From: QALR01 sp900552255
GTDB taxonomy: Bacteria > Bacillota > Clostridia > Oscillospirales > CAG-272
Length of the DNA: 64,000 bases
NCBI GenBank assembly: GCA_048526005.1
Contig: DBFVEH010000005.1
Coordinates: 35,064 to 99,063 of the forward strand
Reading direction: 5' to 3'
In this document: one piece after another, positions 16,645-24,796 of the stretch
Position numbering within the stretch: the first letter of the stretch is position 1
Layout: the number at the start of each line of letters is the position of its first letter
Notes under the pieces: model-generated
Told to the model about the DNA's origin: nothing
Databases searched by the model: none
What the model saw: only the letters and a program-made list of their open reading frames with translations
Made by a program: the position numbers and the translations under genes

Positions 16645-16677
16645 AAGAAAAAACGGAGAACCGTTTGATTCTCCGTT
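16645..16677 (-). terminator. Terminator of tRNA-Pro
   Basis: On the minus strand AACGGAGAA / TTCTCCGTT with an 8-base loop, followed by a T-run. It begins directly after the tRNA CCA end. Confidence 0.8.
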
Positions 16678-16678
16678 T

Positions 16679-16754
16679 TGGTCTGAGTGACTGGACTTGA
16701 ACCAGCGGCCTCTACCACCCCAAGGTAGCGCGCTACCAACTGCGCCACACCCAG
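16679..16754 (-). tRNA. tRNA-Pro (anticodon GGG)
   Basis: A full cloverleaf on the minus strand: acceptor CTGGGTG / CACTCAG, D-arm GCGC...GCGC, anticodon stem CTACC / GGTAG with loop TTGGGGT (anticodon GGG), T-arm GCTGG / CCAGT with TTCAAGT, discriminator A and an encoded CCA. Its 3' end faces the integrase remnant, so it is the likely integration target of the island. Confidence 0.95.
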
Positions 16755-16814
16755 ATTTTCAGCGTGTCTATCATTATAGTCTTTTTCTTTTGTAATGTCA
16801 AGAGTTTTATCAAA

Positions 16815-16854
16815 GAAAGAGGGCATTCCGCGCCCGCAAAGGAGCGCGGAATGC
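16815..16854 (-). terminator. Terminator of rplJ-rplL
   Basis: GCATTCCGCGC / GCGCGGAATGC, an 11-bp stem just downstream of rplL, followed on the minus strand by CCTCTTTCTTTG. Confidence 0.85.
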
Positions 16855-16870
16855 TTTGATTTTTGGCTCC

Positions 16871-17245
16871 TTATTTGATTTCGACGGTCGCGCCGGCAGC
16901 CGTAAGGTCGGCTTTGATCTTTTCGGCGTCTTCCTTGGAAACGCCTTCTTTGAGCGTCTTCGGAACAGCCTCAACGAGCTCTTTGGCTTCTTTGAGTCCG
17001 AGACCGGTGACCTCACGAACCGCTTTGATAACGCCGAGCTTGCTGTCGCCGAAGGATGTAAGGACGACGTCAAATTCGGTTTTCTCTTCTGCTGCGGGAG
17101 CAGCTGCACCGCCGACTGCGGCTACGGCGACAGGAGCTGCGGAAACGCCGAACTCCTCTTCGAGAGCCTTTACAAGGTCAGCAACCTCAAGAATGGTAAG
17201 CGCTTTGATTTCATCAAGAATAGCAGTAATTTTTTCAGATGCCAT
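16871..17245 (-). CDS. rplL: Ribosomal protein L7/L12
   Basis: A 124-residue protein with the N-terminal dimerisation helices, an Ala/Gly-rich hinge (SAAPVAVAAVGGAAAPAAEEK) and the C-terminal factor-binding domain (KLGVIKAVREVTGLGLKEAKELVEAVPK). The ribosome site AGGAGG precedes the ATG. It lies 55 bases after rplJ and is followed by a terminator and tRNA-Pro, not by rpoB as in most Bacillota. Confidence 0.98.
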   Translation of the reverse strand: MASEKITAILDEIKALTILEVADLVKALEEEFGVSAAPVAVAAVGGAAAPAAEEKTEFDVVLTSFGDSKLGVIKAVREVTGLGLKEAKELVEAVPKTLKEGVSKEDAEKIKADLTAAGATVEIK

Positions 17246-17300
17246 GATAATTTTACCTCCTCTGAATATGAATTAGATTTTTGAGAAATGATTTTCGTGA

Positions 17301-17807
17301 TCAAGCGGATGCTTCGCCCGACTTGTCGATATACGCCTGAAGGACATAAGCCAGACCGTAAAGGGAAGACTGAAGACTTCCGAGGACCTTGCCGATGAGC
17401 ACTTCCTTGGACGGAAGATCGGCAAGCTCATTCACTCCTGCGGCATCGAGGATTTTTCCATCGACAAAACCGGCCTTGATTTCAAAAGATTCCACCTTGT
17501 CGGCGTATTTTTTGAGAATTTTGGCGGCAGCGACCGGATCCTCGGCGCTTGTAGCAACGGCTGTCATTCCTTCGAGAACGTTTGAAAGCTCGCTGTAGCC
17601 GGCATTTTCACATGCTCTTTTGGTCAAAGTGTTTTTGATGACGCCGTATTCGACGCCCGCTTTGCGGAGCTCGCTTCTGAGCGCTGTGTCATCCTCGACG
17701 GTAATACCCTCGTATTTGACGATGACGCCTGCAACAGCGTTTTTCATTTTCTCGGTCAGATCGGCGACGATCTGTTTTTTGGATTCGAGAACCTGTGCAC
17801 TTGGCAT
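17301..17807 (-). CDS. rplJ: Ribosomal protein L10
   Basis: A 168-residue protein. The start is ATG 17807, with GGTGG seven bases upstream; the longer open frame reads into the leader. It begins PSAQVLESKKQIVADLTEKM and has YGVIKNTLTKRACE, then the C-terminal helix that carries L12 dimers. In the ribosome it builds the GTPase-associated stalk and, in many bacteria, represses its own mRNA through the leader found just upstream. Confidence 0.98.
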   Translation of the reverse strand: MPSAQVLESKKQIVADLTEKMKNAVAGVIVKYEGITVEDDTALRSELRKAGVEYGVIKNTLTKRACENAGYSELSNVLEGMTAVATSAEDPVAAAKILKKYADKVESFEIKAGFVDGKILDAAGVNELADLPSKEVLIGKVLGSLQSSLYGLAYVLQAYIDKSGEASA

Positions 17808-17829
17808 AATTTCACCACCCTTCGATTCA

Positions 17830-18005
17830 TGAAAGCTAAGCTTTGACATGTGTCCGTTTTTTGGGATCTCCCGAAACAAACACAAAATAAAAAGCCTTTT
17901 CTGCAAATCCATAGAAATACAGAAAAGACCTAAAATCGGCATTTTATCATCTTTCCTCGGCAGGGAAGCTCAGCTTTTAAGGAAACCTGCTGTCTTAGGA
18001 TTGCC
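17830..18005 (-). ncRNA. L10 leader (autoregulatory 5' region of rplJL)
   Basis: The minus strand has GGCAATCCTAAGACAGCAGG and then CCTGCCGAGGAAAG, the paired blocks of the L10 leader (AGACAGCAGGU ... CCUGCCGAGG). It starts just after the promoter at 18011-18039 and runs into an intrinsic hairpin before the rplJ start. Binding of L10(L12)4 to this structure represses expression in known cases. Confidence 0.85.
17884..17930 (-). terminator. Attenuator hairpin in the rplJL leader
   Basis: On the minus strand CTTTTCTG...CAGAAAAG with a 16-base loop, followed by GC-TTTTTATTTT. It lies between the L10 leader core and the rplJ ribosome site, so it can stop transcription of rplJL when L10 is abundant. 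Confidence 0.8.
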
Positions 18006-18010
18006 AAAAC

Positions 18011-18039
18011 AGGATAGCATAAAATATTGGGTTTGTCAA
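18011..18039 (-). promoter_or_regulatory. Promoter of rplJ-rplL
   Basis: Minus strand TTGACA (18039-18034), a 17-base spacer and TATCCT (18016-18011). It shows that rplJL has its own promoter and is not read through from rplKA. Confidence 0.8.
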
Positions 18040-18137
18040 GAGTTTTTTAAAAAATAGTTATCATCGTATGGATATAGAAAGGGAGAAAGTAATGTTACGT
18101 TATCCCTTTAAACGGAAAGGCCGCGCGTTTTTGCGTT

Positions 18138-19145
18138 TTATCGCATTCGTTTAAAACCGTCTGTCCGGTGATCTTTGATCGGAATCAGCAGGTCAAGCTG
18201 CATGAGCTTATCCATTTCGTCGGGGGAGATGTCCAATGACCAGAGATTTTTAAAGTTCAAATGTTCCTCCAAAAGTCCGGACATACAAGCGGCATTGCCG
18301 AGCTCCATCTCTATTTGCTCGTGATTTTCCACCCAGCTCCAAAGCCAGTGCCATTCTTCAAATGCGCCCATGGGGATCGTATGCGCGGCATATAATCCGC
18401 CGGGGAACTGTTTTTTGACAAACGGCGCTTCGACCTCCCAGTCGTCGGGGATGGTCAGCCATCTTTCATATCCGTGGTCGCTTCCGTCCGCTTTCGTTCC
18501 ATCAGGATGATTGAAGCCGTAGTATTTGAAATCCGGCTTGTGCAGATCTAAGCGTGTTTTTTTGATAAACTGTCTGGCCATGGCATCGGTGTCGAGCTCA
18601 GGGGTTCCGCCGATGGCGTGAATGCTCGCGACTGCCGCCGGCGGCAGATACACGATGCGTACATCCTTGTCGGAAAGCTTGCTCAGTGTTTCGCTGGCCT
18701 GACTCAGCTCCTCCATGGTTTTCTTTTCCTTGAAATTCATTTTGGAGACCGTAAGCGAGTCGATGATGTCGAGCAGTTCGTCGTCCGGCAGCGCGAATTT
18801 CGCGGTGTTCAGATTCAGCTTTTGGATGAAAATTTCGATGATGCTGCGGATGGTCGATAACGAGGTGATTTCCTCGTCGATCTCGGATAGACTATGCTCC
18901 AATACCTCGATGGCCACTTTCGCGCTGTCGCTTTTCAGGATTTCCGCGATTTGTCTGAGCGGGATTCTGAGCTTGCGCAGAATCATGATCTGTCCCAGTC
19001 TCGTGACGGTGTCTACGTCATAAGTCCGATAAGCGAAATCCTCTTTCTTGACGGGGGAAATAAGTCCGATCTGCTCGTAATAGCGCAGCGTTCGCGTCGA
19101 GATGCCGAAGCGTTTGGATACTTCACTGATCGTTTGCAGTTCCAT
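18138..19145 (-). CDS. MerR-family regulator with effector-binding domain
   Basis: A 335-residue protein. Residues 1-70 are a MerR winged helix (TISEVSKRFGISTRTLRYYEQIGLI, then YRTYD); residues 75-130 are a dimerisation coiled coil. The C-terminal ~170 residues, with PPAAVASIHAIGG and PNDW-like acidic/aromatic blocks, look like a GyrI/BltR-type small-molecule domain. The start follows AAGGAG. It is flanked by rplJL and birA and appears monocistronic. Its own promoter has the 19-base spacer and inner palindrome typical of MerR control, so it probably regulates itself. The ligand is unknown. Confidence 0.9.
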   Translation of the reverse strand: MELQTISEVSKRFGISTRTLRYYEQIGLISPVKKEDFAYRTYDVDTVTRLGQIMILRKLRIPLRQIAEILKSDSAKVAIEVLEHSLSEIDEEITSLSTIRSIIEIFIQKLNLNTAKFALPDDELLDIIDSLTVSKMNFKEKKTMEELSQASETLSKLSDKDVRIVYLPPAAVASIHAIGGTPELDTDAMARQFIKKTRLDLHKPDFKYYGFNHPDGTKADGSDHGYERWLTIPDDWEVEAPFVKKQFPGGLYAAHTIPMGAFEEWHWLWSWVENHEQIEMELGNAACMSGLLEEHLNFKNLWSLDISPDEMDKLMQLDLLIPIKDHRTDGFKRMR

Positions 19146-19187
19146 AGGTTGTTCTCCTTTTGTTTTATATGTATATAGGACAGGATC

Positions 19188-19218
19188 AGTATACAGGTTG
19201 ACGCGACGTCAAAGTCAA
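19188..19218 (-). promoter_or_regulatory. MerR-type promoter with operator in a 19-bp spacer
   Basis: On the minus strand TTGACT (19218-19213) and TATACT (19193-19188) are 19 bases apart. The spacer contains the inverted repeat TTGACG-TCG-CGTCAA (19212-19198). Long spacers with an internal dyad are the hallmark of promoters twisted open by MerR proteins. Confidence 0.85.
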
Positions 19219-19256
19219 GATATATTTTAATATTTTATCGGACTTAGGGCGAACGG

Positions 19257-20021
19257 CTATTCCATGCGCACCGAAATTTCTCCGCCGGTGAGAATGATCC
19301 TTCCGCCGCCGTCTCCATCGACGATCAGACCGCCGTTTTCCGCGAGTCCCGCGGCGGTGCCGGATCCGTTTGCTGCGCCGAAGTAGCGGATTTTTCTGCC
19401 GATGACGCAGCTTTTTTCCGTACAGTAGGAGATCAGTTTTTGCGGAGATTCGCCTAAAGCGGCATAAAAATTCTGCCGGATTTTCTCAAAAAGCTTGAAT
19501 TTCAGCTGCGTATCGCCGGACAAGGCGCCCGCGATATCGGCGATTTCCTCCGGAAAATCCGGCTTGCCGATGTTGACGCCGATGCCGACGACATATCCGA
19601 GAACCGTATCGCCCTCGGAAAGCGCCTCGGCAAGAATGCCGCAGACCTTTTTCCCGTCCAGCAGGATGTCGTTGACCCACTTGATTTTGGCGTCAAAGCC
19701 CTCTCTTTCGGCGGCGCGGCATACGGCCGCCGCCGCCGCGGTCGTGAGAAGCTCCGCGGGCAGGGAAAAGCTCCCCGCCGGGACGGCGATGCTGAAATAC
19801 AGCCCTCCCTCGGAGAAAAAGCTGCGTCCGAGACGGCCTCGGCCGGCGGTCTGTCGGTCGGCGAGCACGATGAATCGGCGGTTTTGTTCGGATTCCGCGA
19901 AAAATATCTCTTTTGCCGTCAGATTGGTGGAGCACAGCTCTTCATAATAGTATAACGGTATTGCCTTGGATTTTCCGTCCTCATAAACGGCGGAGGGAAT
20001 CGGATAGGTCGAATGAATCAT
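19257..20021 (-). CDS. birA: Biotin-[acetyl-CoA carboxylase] ligase, no HTH
   Basis: A 254-residue enzyme that activates biotin with ATP and attaches it to carrier proteins. ELCSTNLTAKEIF opens the catalytic domain, GRGRLGRSFFS is the biotinyl-AMP loop, KWVNDILLDGKKVCGILAE is the second hallmark, and a small C-terminal SH3-like domain follows. There is no N-terminal winged helix, so it should not act as a repressor. AAAGGAG precedes the ATG. It starts 12 bases after mnmE and is probably in its operon. Confidence 0.95.
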   Translation of the reverse strand: MIHSTYPIPSAVYEDGKSKAIPLYYYEELCSTNLTAKEIFFAESEQNRRFIVLADRQTAGRGRLGRSFFSEGGLYFSIAVPAGSFSLPAELLTTAAAAAVCRAAEREGFDAKIKWVNDILLDGKKVCGILAEALSEGDTVLGYVVGIGVNIGKPDFPEEIADIAGALSGDTQLKFKLFEKIRQNFYAALGESPQKLISYCTEKSCVIGRKIRYFGAANGSGTAAGLAENGGLIVDGDGGGRIILTGGEISVRME

Positions 20022-20033
20022 AATGCTCCTTTC

Positions 20034-21431
20034 TCACTTCCCGACACAGAAGCGGTGGAAGATGCTGTCCACAACGTCCGCCGTGACCTGTCTGCCGTCG
20101 AGTTCGCCGAGCCTTGCCATAGCGGCCTCCAGCTCCGTGCAGGCGATATCCGCGCCGAAGCTGTCAAGCGCTGTCGCGGCGTCGCCGACGTGAGCGAGCG
20201 CCTCCGATGCGGCCGCGAATTGTCTTGCATTTGTGATGACGGTATGATCCTCGGCGCCGAGGTCTCCGTTCACAAACATATTTTCGATGATTTTGACAAG
20301 CGCGCCGCGGCTTTGCTTCTCCTTGGCGCAGAGCCGGACAGGCGCCGTGCCGAGCTCCTTTTCAAGCCGCGCCGCGTCGGCTTTTTCGGGAAGATCGTTT
20401 TTGTTGAGAATGGCGATAACAGCGGCGCCCTCCGCCGCTCTTTCCCGTATAAGGGCGAGCACCTCTGCGTCCTCTTCGTCGAACGGGGCTGCGGCGTCGA
20501 ATACGGCGAGAATGAGCTCCGCCTCGGAGAGAGCTTCCTTGCTTTTGGCGACGCCGATGCTTTCCACGGCGTCCGATGTGGAGCGGATCCCGGCGGTGTC
20601 CGAGAGACGCAGCGTGACAGCCCCTGCCGTCACGACCTCGGAAACCACGTCCCGCGTAGTCCCCGCGATATCGGTCACAATGGCGCGCTCTTTTTCGGCG
20701 AAAAGATTCAAAATCGTCGATTTCCCGGTGTTCGGCTTCCCGATGAGAACGGTGCGGATTCCTTCGCAGACGGCATGTCCGGTTTTGTAGGAATCGCAGA
20801 GCCTTTCAAGCTGCGAGCCGATCAGGGCTAATTCGGAGCGGATTTCCTCCGTGCTCATCTGCGAAAGCTCCTCATCGGGGAAATCGATCGCGGCGTATAC
20901 GCCGGAGACGACGGCTTTTAGGCGGTCATAAAGCTCGTCGGTTTTGCGTCGGATCCCGCCGTCCAAATTCTTTCTTGAAAGCAGGAGGGAGGCGCGCGTT
21001 TCCGCTTCGATCACGCCGATGACGGCCTCCGCCTCGGAGAGGGAAAGCTTGCCGGCGGAGAACGCGCGGCGGGTAAATTCCCCGGGACCTGCCGGCGCGG
21101 CGCCGCATTCCAAGGCGCGCGAAAGGATGGCTTCCGTCAGCAGGATGCCGCCGTGGCAGCTGATCTCGACCGTGTCCTCTCCCGTATAGGATCTCGGCGC
21201 GCGGTATACGGTTATGACCGCTTCGTCGAGAATGCTTCCGTCCGAAGCCGAAACGGCGGCGAGGCACGCCGTATTGGCTTTGATGTCGGAGAGGGGAGCG
21301 CCGGATTTCGGGTGTATAAATTTTTCACAAATAGGGAGCGCGCCGCCGCCGGAAATCCGGATGACGGCGATCCCTCCTTTCCCGCGCGGTGTAGAAACCG
21401 CGGCGATGGTCGAATCGAACAGGGAATACAT
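20034..21431 (-). CDS. mnmE: tRNA uridine-5-carboxymethylaminomethyl GTPase
   Basis: A 465-residue enzyme. The start is ATG 21431 (MYSLFDSTIAAVSTPRGKGG) after AAAGGACG; a longer frame to 21470 lacks a ribosome site. An N-terminal tetrahydrofolate-binding domain and helical domain surround a G domain with GKPNTGKST (G1), DTAGI (G3) and NKND (G4). The C-terminal C-V-G-K corresponds to the CxGK motif used in modification of tRNA wobble uridine with MnmG. mnmG is not in this window. Confidence 0.97.
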   Translation of the reverse strand: MYSLFDSTIAAVSTPRGKGGIAVIRISGGGALPICEKFIHPKSGAPLSDIKANTACLAAVSASDGSILDEAVITVYRAPRSYTGEDTVEISCHGGILLTEAILSRALECGAAPAGPGEFTRRAFSAGKLSLSEAEAVIGVIEAETRASLLLSRKNLDGGIRRKTDELYDRLKAVVSGVYAAIDFPDEELSQMSTEEIRSELALIGSQLERLCDSYKTGHAVCEGIRTVLIGKPNTGKSTILNLFAEKERAIVTDIAGTTRDVVSEVVTAGAVTLRLSDTAGIRSTSDAVESIGVAKSKEALSEAELILAVFDAAAPFDEEDAEVLALIRERAAEGAAVIAILNKNDLPEKADAARLEKELGTAPVRLCAKEKQSRGALVKIIENMFVNGDLGAEDHTVITNARQFAAASEALAHVGDAATALDSFGADIACTELEAAMARLGELDGRQVTADVVDSIFHRFCVGK

Positions 21432-21476
21432 CAAAATCGTCCTTTCATTGGGCTTGCGCGTTATTTTCAACGAGAA

Positions 21477-21526
21477 ACGGGACTCTGCGCATTTCCGATT
21501 CCGGAAAATGCGGGAGTCCCGTCGGT
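21477..21526 (-). terminator. Hairpin after khpB
   Basis: CGGGACTC...GAGTCCCG with an inner CGCATTT...AAATGCG stem, followed on the minus strand by TTTCTC. It would end or weaken transcription between khpB and mnmE. Confidence 0.6.
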
Positions 21527-21527
21527 T

Positions 21528-22409
21528 TTACTGCTGATTGTTGCTCGAAAATTCCTTGAGCTTGGCGAAATAGCTGTCGAGATCCTTCGCCTTTTCAATT
21601 TTGCGGGGCGCGGGACGCGGCGCATCCGAGCGTCTGCGCGGCGTATACGTGCTTTCGCTCTTTTCCGTTTTGCGCTCCGTCCGGCTTCGGTCGGGACGCT
21701 CCGATTTGTTTTCGCGGCGCTCGCCGGAACGCGGTCTGCTCTTTCTTTCGGGCTTTGCAAGCTCCGTCGGCTTTGCGGCGCCCTCCGGGAAGATGATGAC
21801 GCGGCGATTTCCCTCCGCGCCGACGGAATTGGTCGATACGCCTTCGATTTTTTGAATCTCCGCGTGGATGATCCGGCGTTCGTAGGCGTTCATTGGCTCA
21901 AGCGCGATGTTCTTTCCGCTTTTCTTTACCTTGGCCGCCATTTTTGCAGCAAGCTTGCGGAGCGTTTCCTCTCTCTTTTCGCGGTAATTTTCGATATCGA
22001 TGCTGATTCTCGTGTATTGGCGGTCCTCGTCGTCCTTCTTGTTTGCGGCGAGATTGACAAGATACTGGAACGCTTCCAGCGTGTCTCCGTGATGTCCGAT
22101 CAGTGCCGAAGCGCCGTCGCCGGTGATCGTGATCAGAGCTTCTCCGTCGCCGTCGTCGTGAATGATGACCTCGCCGGTGATGCCGAGGTCGGTCATCAGC
22201 GTTTCGATGAAGCTGCGCGCGGCCTCGAGCGGCTTTAAGATATAGGTGACTTTCACCTTGGCAGGGGAGCCGCCCATGCCGAGAAAGCCTTTTTTCGGCT
22301 CTTCCAAAACGTCGGTTGTAATACTTTCGCGGGAAACGCCGAGCTCCAGCGCGCCCTTTTCGGCGGCTTCCTCGACGGTTTTCGCGGTGATGATGATTTC
22401 TTTTTTCAT
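21528..22409 (-). CDS. khpB: RNA-binding protein KhpB (Jag/SpoIIIJ-associated)
   Basis: A 293-residue protein. The Jag N-terminal domain (MKKEIIITAKTVEEAAEKGA ... GFLGMGGSPAKV) is followed by a KH domain (about 75-160, with GDGASALIGHHGDTLEAFQYLVNL) and an R3H domain (about 160-215, ending PMNAYERRIIHAEI). A 75-residue Arg/Ser/Glu-rich tail follows that is likely disordered. It binds RNA and affects cell elongation in other Bacillota. It lies directly after yidC, as usual. Confidence 0.95.
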   Translation of the reverse strand: MKKEIIITAKTVEEAAEKGALELGVSRESITTDVLEEPKKGFLGMGGSPAKVKVTYILKPLEAARSFIETLMTDLGITGEVIIHDDGDGEALITITGDGASALIGHHGDTLEAFQYLVNLAANKKDDEDRQYTRISIDIENYREKREETLRKLAAKMAAKVKKSGKNIALEPMNAYERRIIHAEIQKIEGVSTNSVGAEGNRRVIIFPEGAAKPTELAKPERKSRPRSGERRENKSERPDRSRTERKTEKSESTYTPRRRSDAPRPAPRKIEKAKDLDSYFAKLKEFSSNNQQ

Positions 22410-22441
22410 GAGAGCAATTCGTCTTTCTTCATAATTGTTGA

Positions 22442-23578
22442 TTATTTTTTCGATTTTTTGTTTTTCTTGAGCGGGGCCTTTTTGATGACGGAGGAGCTTT
22501 CTTCTCCGTCTTTGCTTTGCGTGCCCGTGGAATTGATCAGCTCGGCACGCTCGTCATAGATCGAGGAATATGTGCCGAGGTCCGCATATTCGTCGTCGTC
22601 CATCGGACGGGCAAGCGCCGCCTTGGTTTTTTCAAGATTTTCTTTTTTTGCGGCCTTACCGAAATATTCGCGCTCCGCCGCCTTATAATCCTCTTCGGTG
22701 AATTTGGGAAGCGGGATCGCTTTATAGAGGATGAACTGCTGGAGCATTCCGAGAAGCGTGTTGAAAATCCAGTAGATACCGAGTGCCGCCGGGAAAGAAA
22801 ACGCGAGCCATGCGGTGATGGCGGACATGATGACCGTCATGATCATCGTCTGTTTTCCGTTTCCTGCGTTGTCCTGCATGGGCTGGAACGTCAGCTTTCT
22901 CGAAATAAACGACGAAAGGACGGTAAATACAAAGTTGAGCAGCGGGATGAGGACGAGCCACGTCGTCCACGACGGCGTTTTGGCAAGCGCCGTCGGGTCT
23001 CCGAAGAGACTGAAATTCGGCAGATCGGAAAGAACGACCTGTCCCACTTCTCCAAGAGAAGCATTGAGCGCCTCGAGATTATCCTGCGTGAGATATTGAA
23101 CAAGGTCGATATCCCGTCCGGAAAAGACGCCGTCCTTAAAGCTTTTCAGCGCAATGCCGAGATCGTTGTTGATAAAACTCGCGATGCCGTTGAGCATATC
23201 CGTCGAATATTTGCAGATATATTTGAGCGGATTGTAAACGATTCCGTAAAGAATCATGATGATCGGGAGCTGAATGAGCATCGGCAGGCATCCGCCCATC
23301 GGATTGTAGCCTTCCTTTTGGTAGAGGTCCATGATCTCATTCTGCATCTTCTGCATGGTGGGCTGGTCGGTCCTGCCCTTGTATTTGCTGCGGATCGCCA
23401 TTTCCTTTGGCTTAAGTCTTGCCTGCTTGACGGAATTTTTCTGCTGCTTGATTCCGAAAGGACAGAGGATGATTTTGATCATCAGCGCGAATAAGAACAG
23501 CGCCAGCAGATAATGTCCCGTAAACGAATCGAAAGCGGCAAGGATGCTTCCGAAAAACCGATTGATTGCATCTATCAT
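22442..23578 (-). CDS. yidC: Membrane protein insertase YidC/Oxa1
   Basis: A 378-residue integral membrane protein without the large periplasmic domain of Gram-negative YidC. It has five likely helices, the cytoplasmic hairpin between helices 1 and 2 (RLKPKEMAIRSKYKGRTDQ), GGCLPMLIQLPIIMILYGIVY, and later the IYWIFNTLLGMLQQFILYK helix. The C-terminal ~80 residues are charged. The loop between helices 2 and 3 (about 125-205) is longer than usual. The start overlaps the yidD stop by four bases. Confidence 0.96.
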   Translation of the reverse strand: MIDAINRFFGSILAAFDSFTGHYLLALFLFALMIKIILCPFGIKQQKNSVKQARLKPKEMAIRSKYKGRTDQPTMQKMQNEIMDLYQKEGYNPMGGCLPMLIQLPIIMILYGIVYNPLKYICKYSTDMLNGIASFINNDLGIALKSFKDGVFSGRDIDLVQYLTQDNLEALNASLGEVGQVVLSDLPNFSLFGDPTALAKTPSWTTWLVLIPLLNFVFTVLSSFISRKLTFQPMQDNAGNGKQTMIMTVIMSAITAWLAFSFPAALGIYWIFNTLLGMLQQFILYKAIPLPKFTEEDYKAAEREYFGKAAKKENLEKTKAALARPMDDDEYADLGTYSSIYDERAELINSTGTQSKDGEESSSVIKKAPLKKNKKSKK

Positions 23579-23850
23579 TTTTGAGAATTGTCTCCTTTTT
23601 CTTTTGTGGAGATTAAGACGTCTTTTTTCCGTCTTTTCCGCTTCGGAACCGGATCATAGCCTCCCTTGGAGAAGGGATTGCAGCGCAGGATGCGCCACAC
23701 CGTAAGTCCGAGTCCTATAATAAATCCCCATTCACGGAACGCCTCGATCGCGTAATTCGAGCAGGTCGGCTGAAACCTGCAGCAGGGCGGCTTCAACGGA
23801 GAGATGAACTTTTGATAAAGCTTTACGAAAAAAATCCCGATTTGTTTCAT
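23575..23850 (-). CDS. yidD: Membrane protein insertion efficiency factor YidD
   Basis: A 91-residue protein with the family core FVKLYQKFISPLKPPCCRFQPTCS-NYAIEAFREWG and RCNPFSKGGYDPVP. The start ATG 23850 lies inside the rnpA stop (ATGA); upstream in-frame codons belong to the rnpA region. Three conserved Cys are present. The C-terminus adds a Lys/Arg-rich tail. Confidence 0.96.
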   Translation of the reverse strand: MKQIGIFFVKLYQKFISPLKPPCCRFQPTCSNYAIEAFREWGFIIGLGLTVWRILRCNPFSKGGYDPVPKRKRRKKDVLISTKEKGDNSQK

Positions 23851-24293
23851 TTTTCCGATGTCTCCGCTTGGCTGCCGGAGGCGCATTCCGGTCTTTGTCC
23901 GTTCTTATGGGAATCGCTGCCGGCGTATAGCGACAGCTTTTTGGCGGCGTAGAGCAGATCCTTGTAGATATCGGTGCTTTTCGCGCTGCACGCCGCCTCT
24001 TTGGCGGCGATCACGATCAGCTTGCCTTTTTTGATATTCTGTTCTGCTTCCAGCTGCCTGTAAGCGGCGCGCAGGATTCTTCTCACGCGCGACCGCACCA
24101 CCGCTCCTCCGAGTCTTTTGGAAACCGTAAGTCCGACGCGGTTCACTCTCTTCCCGAGCGGGTTCTCGCGCGCAAGGCGCGATGCGTGGTAATCGGTCAA
24201 TACATATACCACGATATGTCTGCAAACGGCGCGTTCGCCCTTTGCGTATACCTTTTTATAAAGGTGGTTTTCGGAAATCGCTATGTTTTTCAC
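23847..24293 (-). CDS. rnpA: Ribonuclease P protein component
   Basis: A 148-residue basic protein. The start is taken as GTG 24293 (VKNIAISENHLYKKVYAKGER) with GGGGGA upstream; the longer open frame begins in the intergenic region. The RNR-type block is present as NRVGLTVSKRLGGAVVRSRVRRILR. It binds the catalytic RNase P RNA for tRNA 5' processing. The C-terminal ~25 residues after the core are an unusual polar extension that overlaps yidD. Confidence 0.94.
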   Translation of the reverse strand: MKNIAISENHLYKKVYAKGERAVCRHIVVYVLTDYHASRLARENPLGKRVNRVGLTVSKRLGGAVVRSRVRRILRAAYRQLEAEQNIKKGKLIVIAAKEAACSAKSTDIYKDLLYAAKKLSLYAGSDSHKNGQRPECASGSQAETSEK

Positions 24294-24396
24294 ACAGATT
24301 CCCCCGTCTTTTTCGTCCTTTCGGGCGCCGAAAAATTGCCCGGATAAAAAAGGAAAGCCCATGAGTACGCCACAGGCTTTGTTGATCCGATGATTC

Positions 24397-24531
24397 TCAA
24401 TAGGAAAGTCTCGCTCTGCATTTTGCGCGTCTTCTTTTCAGAACCTTGCGTCCGTTTGCAGTGCTCATTCTCTTTCTGAAACCATGCTCTTTTTGTCTCT
24501 GACGCTTTTTCGGCTGATACGTTCTAAGCAT
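24397..24531 (-). CDS. rpmH: Ribosomal protein L34
   Basis: A 44-residue basic protein (MLRTYQPKKRQRQKEHGFRK, then RRRAKCRARLSY). GGGAGGTG precedes ATG 24531. It is the first gene of the leftward rpmH-rnpA-yidD-yidC-khpB-mnmE-birA series. In most Bacillota dnaA and oriC lie upstream of rpmH; here an ABC transporter pair does. Confidence 0.98.
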   Translation of the reverse strand: MLRTYQPKKRQRQKEHGFRKRMSTANGRKVLKRRRAKCRARLSY

Positions 24532-24597
24532 CTCTCTTACACCTCCCTCTGCGCCCGCGGACGGATATCCGCACAGATTGCTACAATTACAAACTAC

Positions 24598-24627
24598 ATT
24601 ATACACATAAAAGGCTTCCGTTGTCAA
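24598..24627 (-). promoter_or_regulatory. Promoter of rpmH
   Basis: Minus strand TTGACA (24627-24622), an 18-base spacer and TATAAT (24603-24598), both consensus. Confidence 0.85.
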
Positions 24628-24717
24628 GTAGAATTTGCTTTTTCCCGCAATTATTTTATAAAAAAGGAAAAGTATGGCGACGGCGGACGTCTCCGCCGGG
24701 AAATTTAACCTGAAATA

Positions 24718-24746
24718 TTGACTTTTTATGAAAATTATATTACATT
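24718..24746 (+). promoter_or_regulatory. Promoter of the first ABC transporter pair
   Basis: TTGACT, a 17-base spacer and TACATT. It lies 50 bases before the ABC ATPase gene and diverges from the rpmH promoter. Confidence 0.6.
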
Positions 24747-24796
24747 AAATAACGGAGAAGAATAAGATTCAGAAATCAAATTAAGGAGGACATCGG

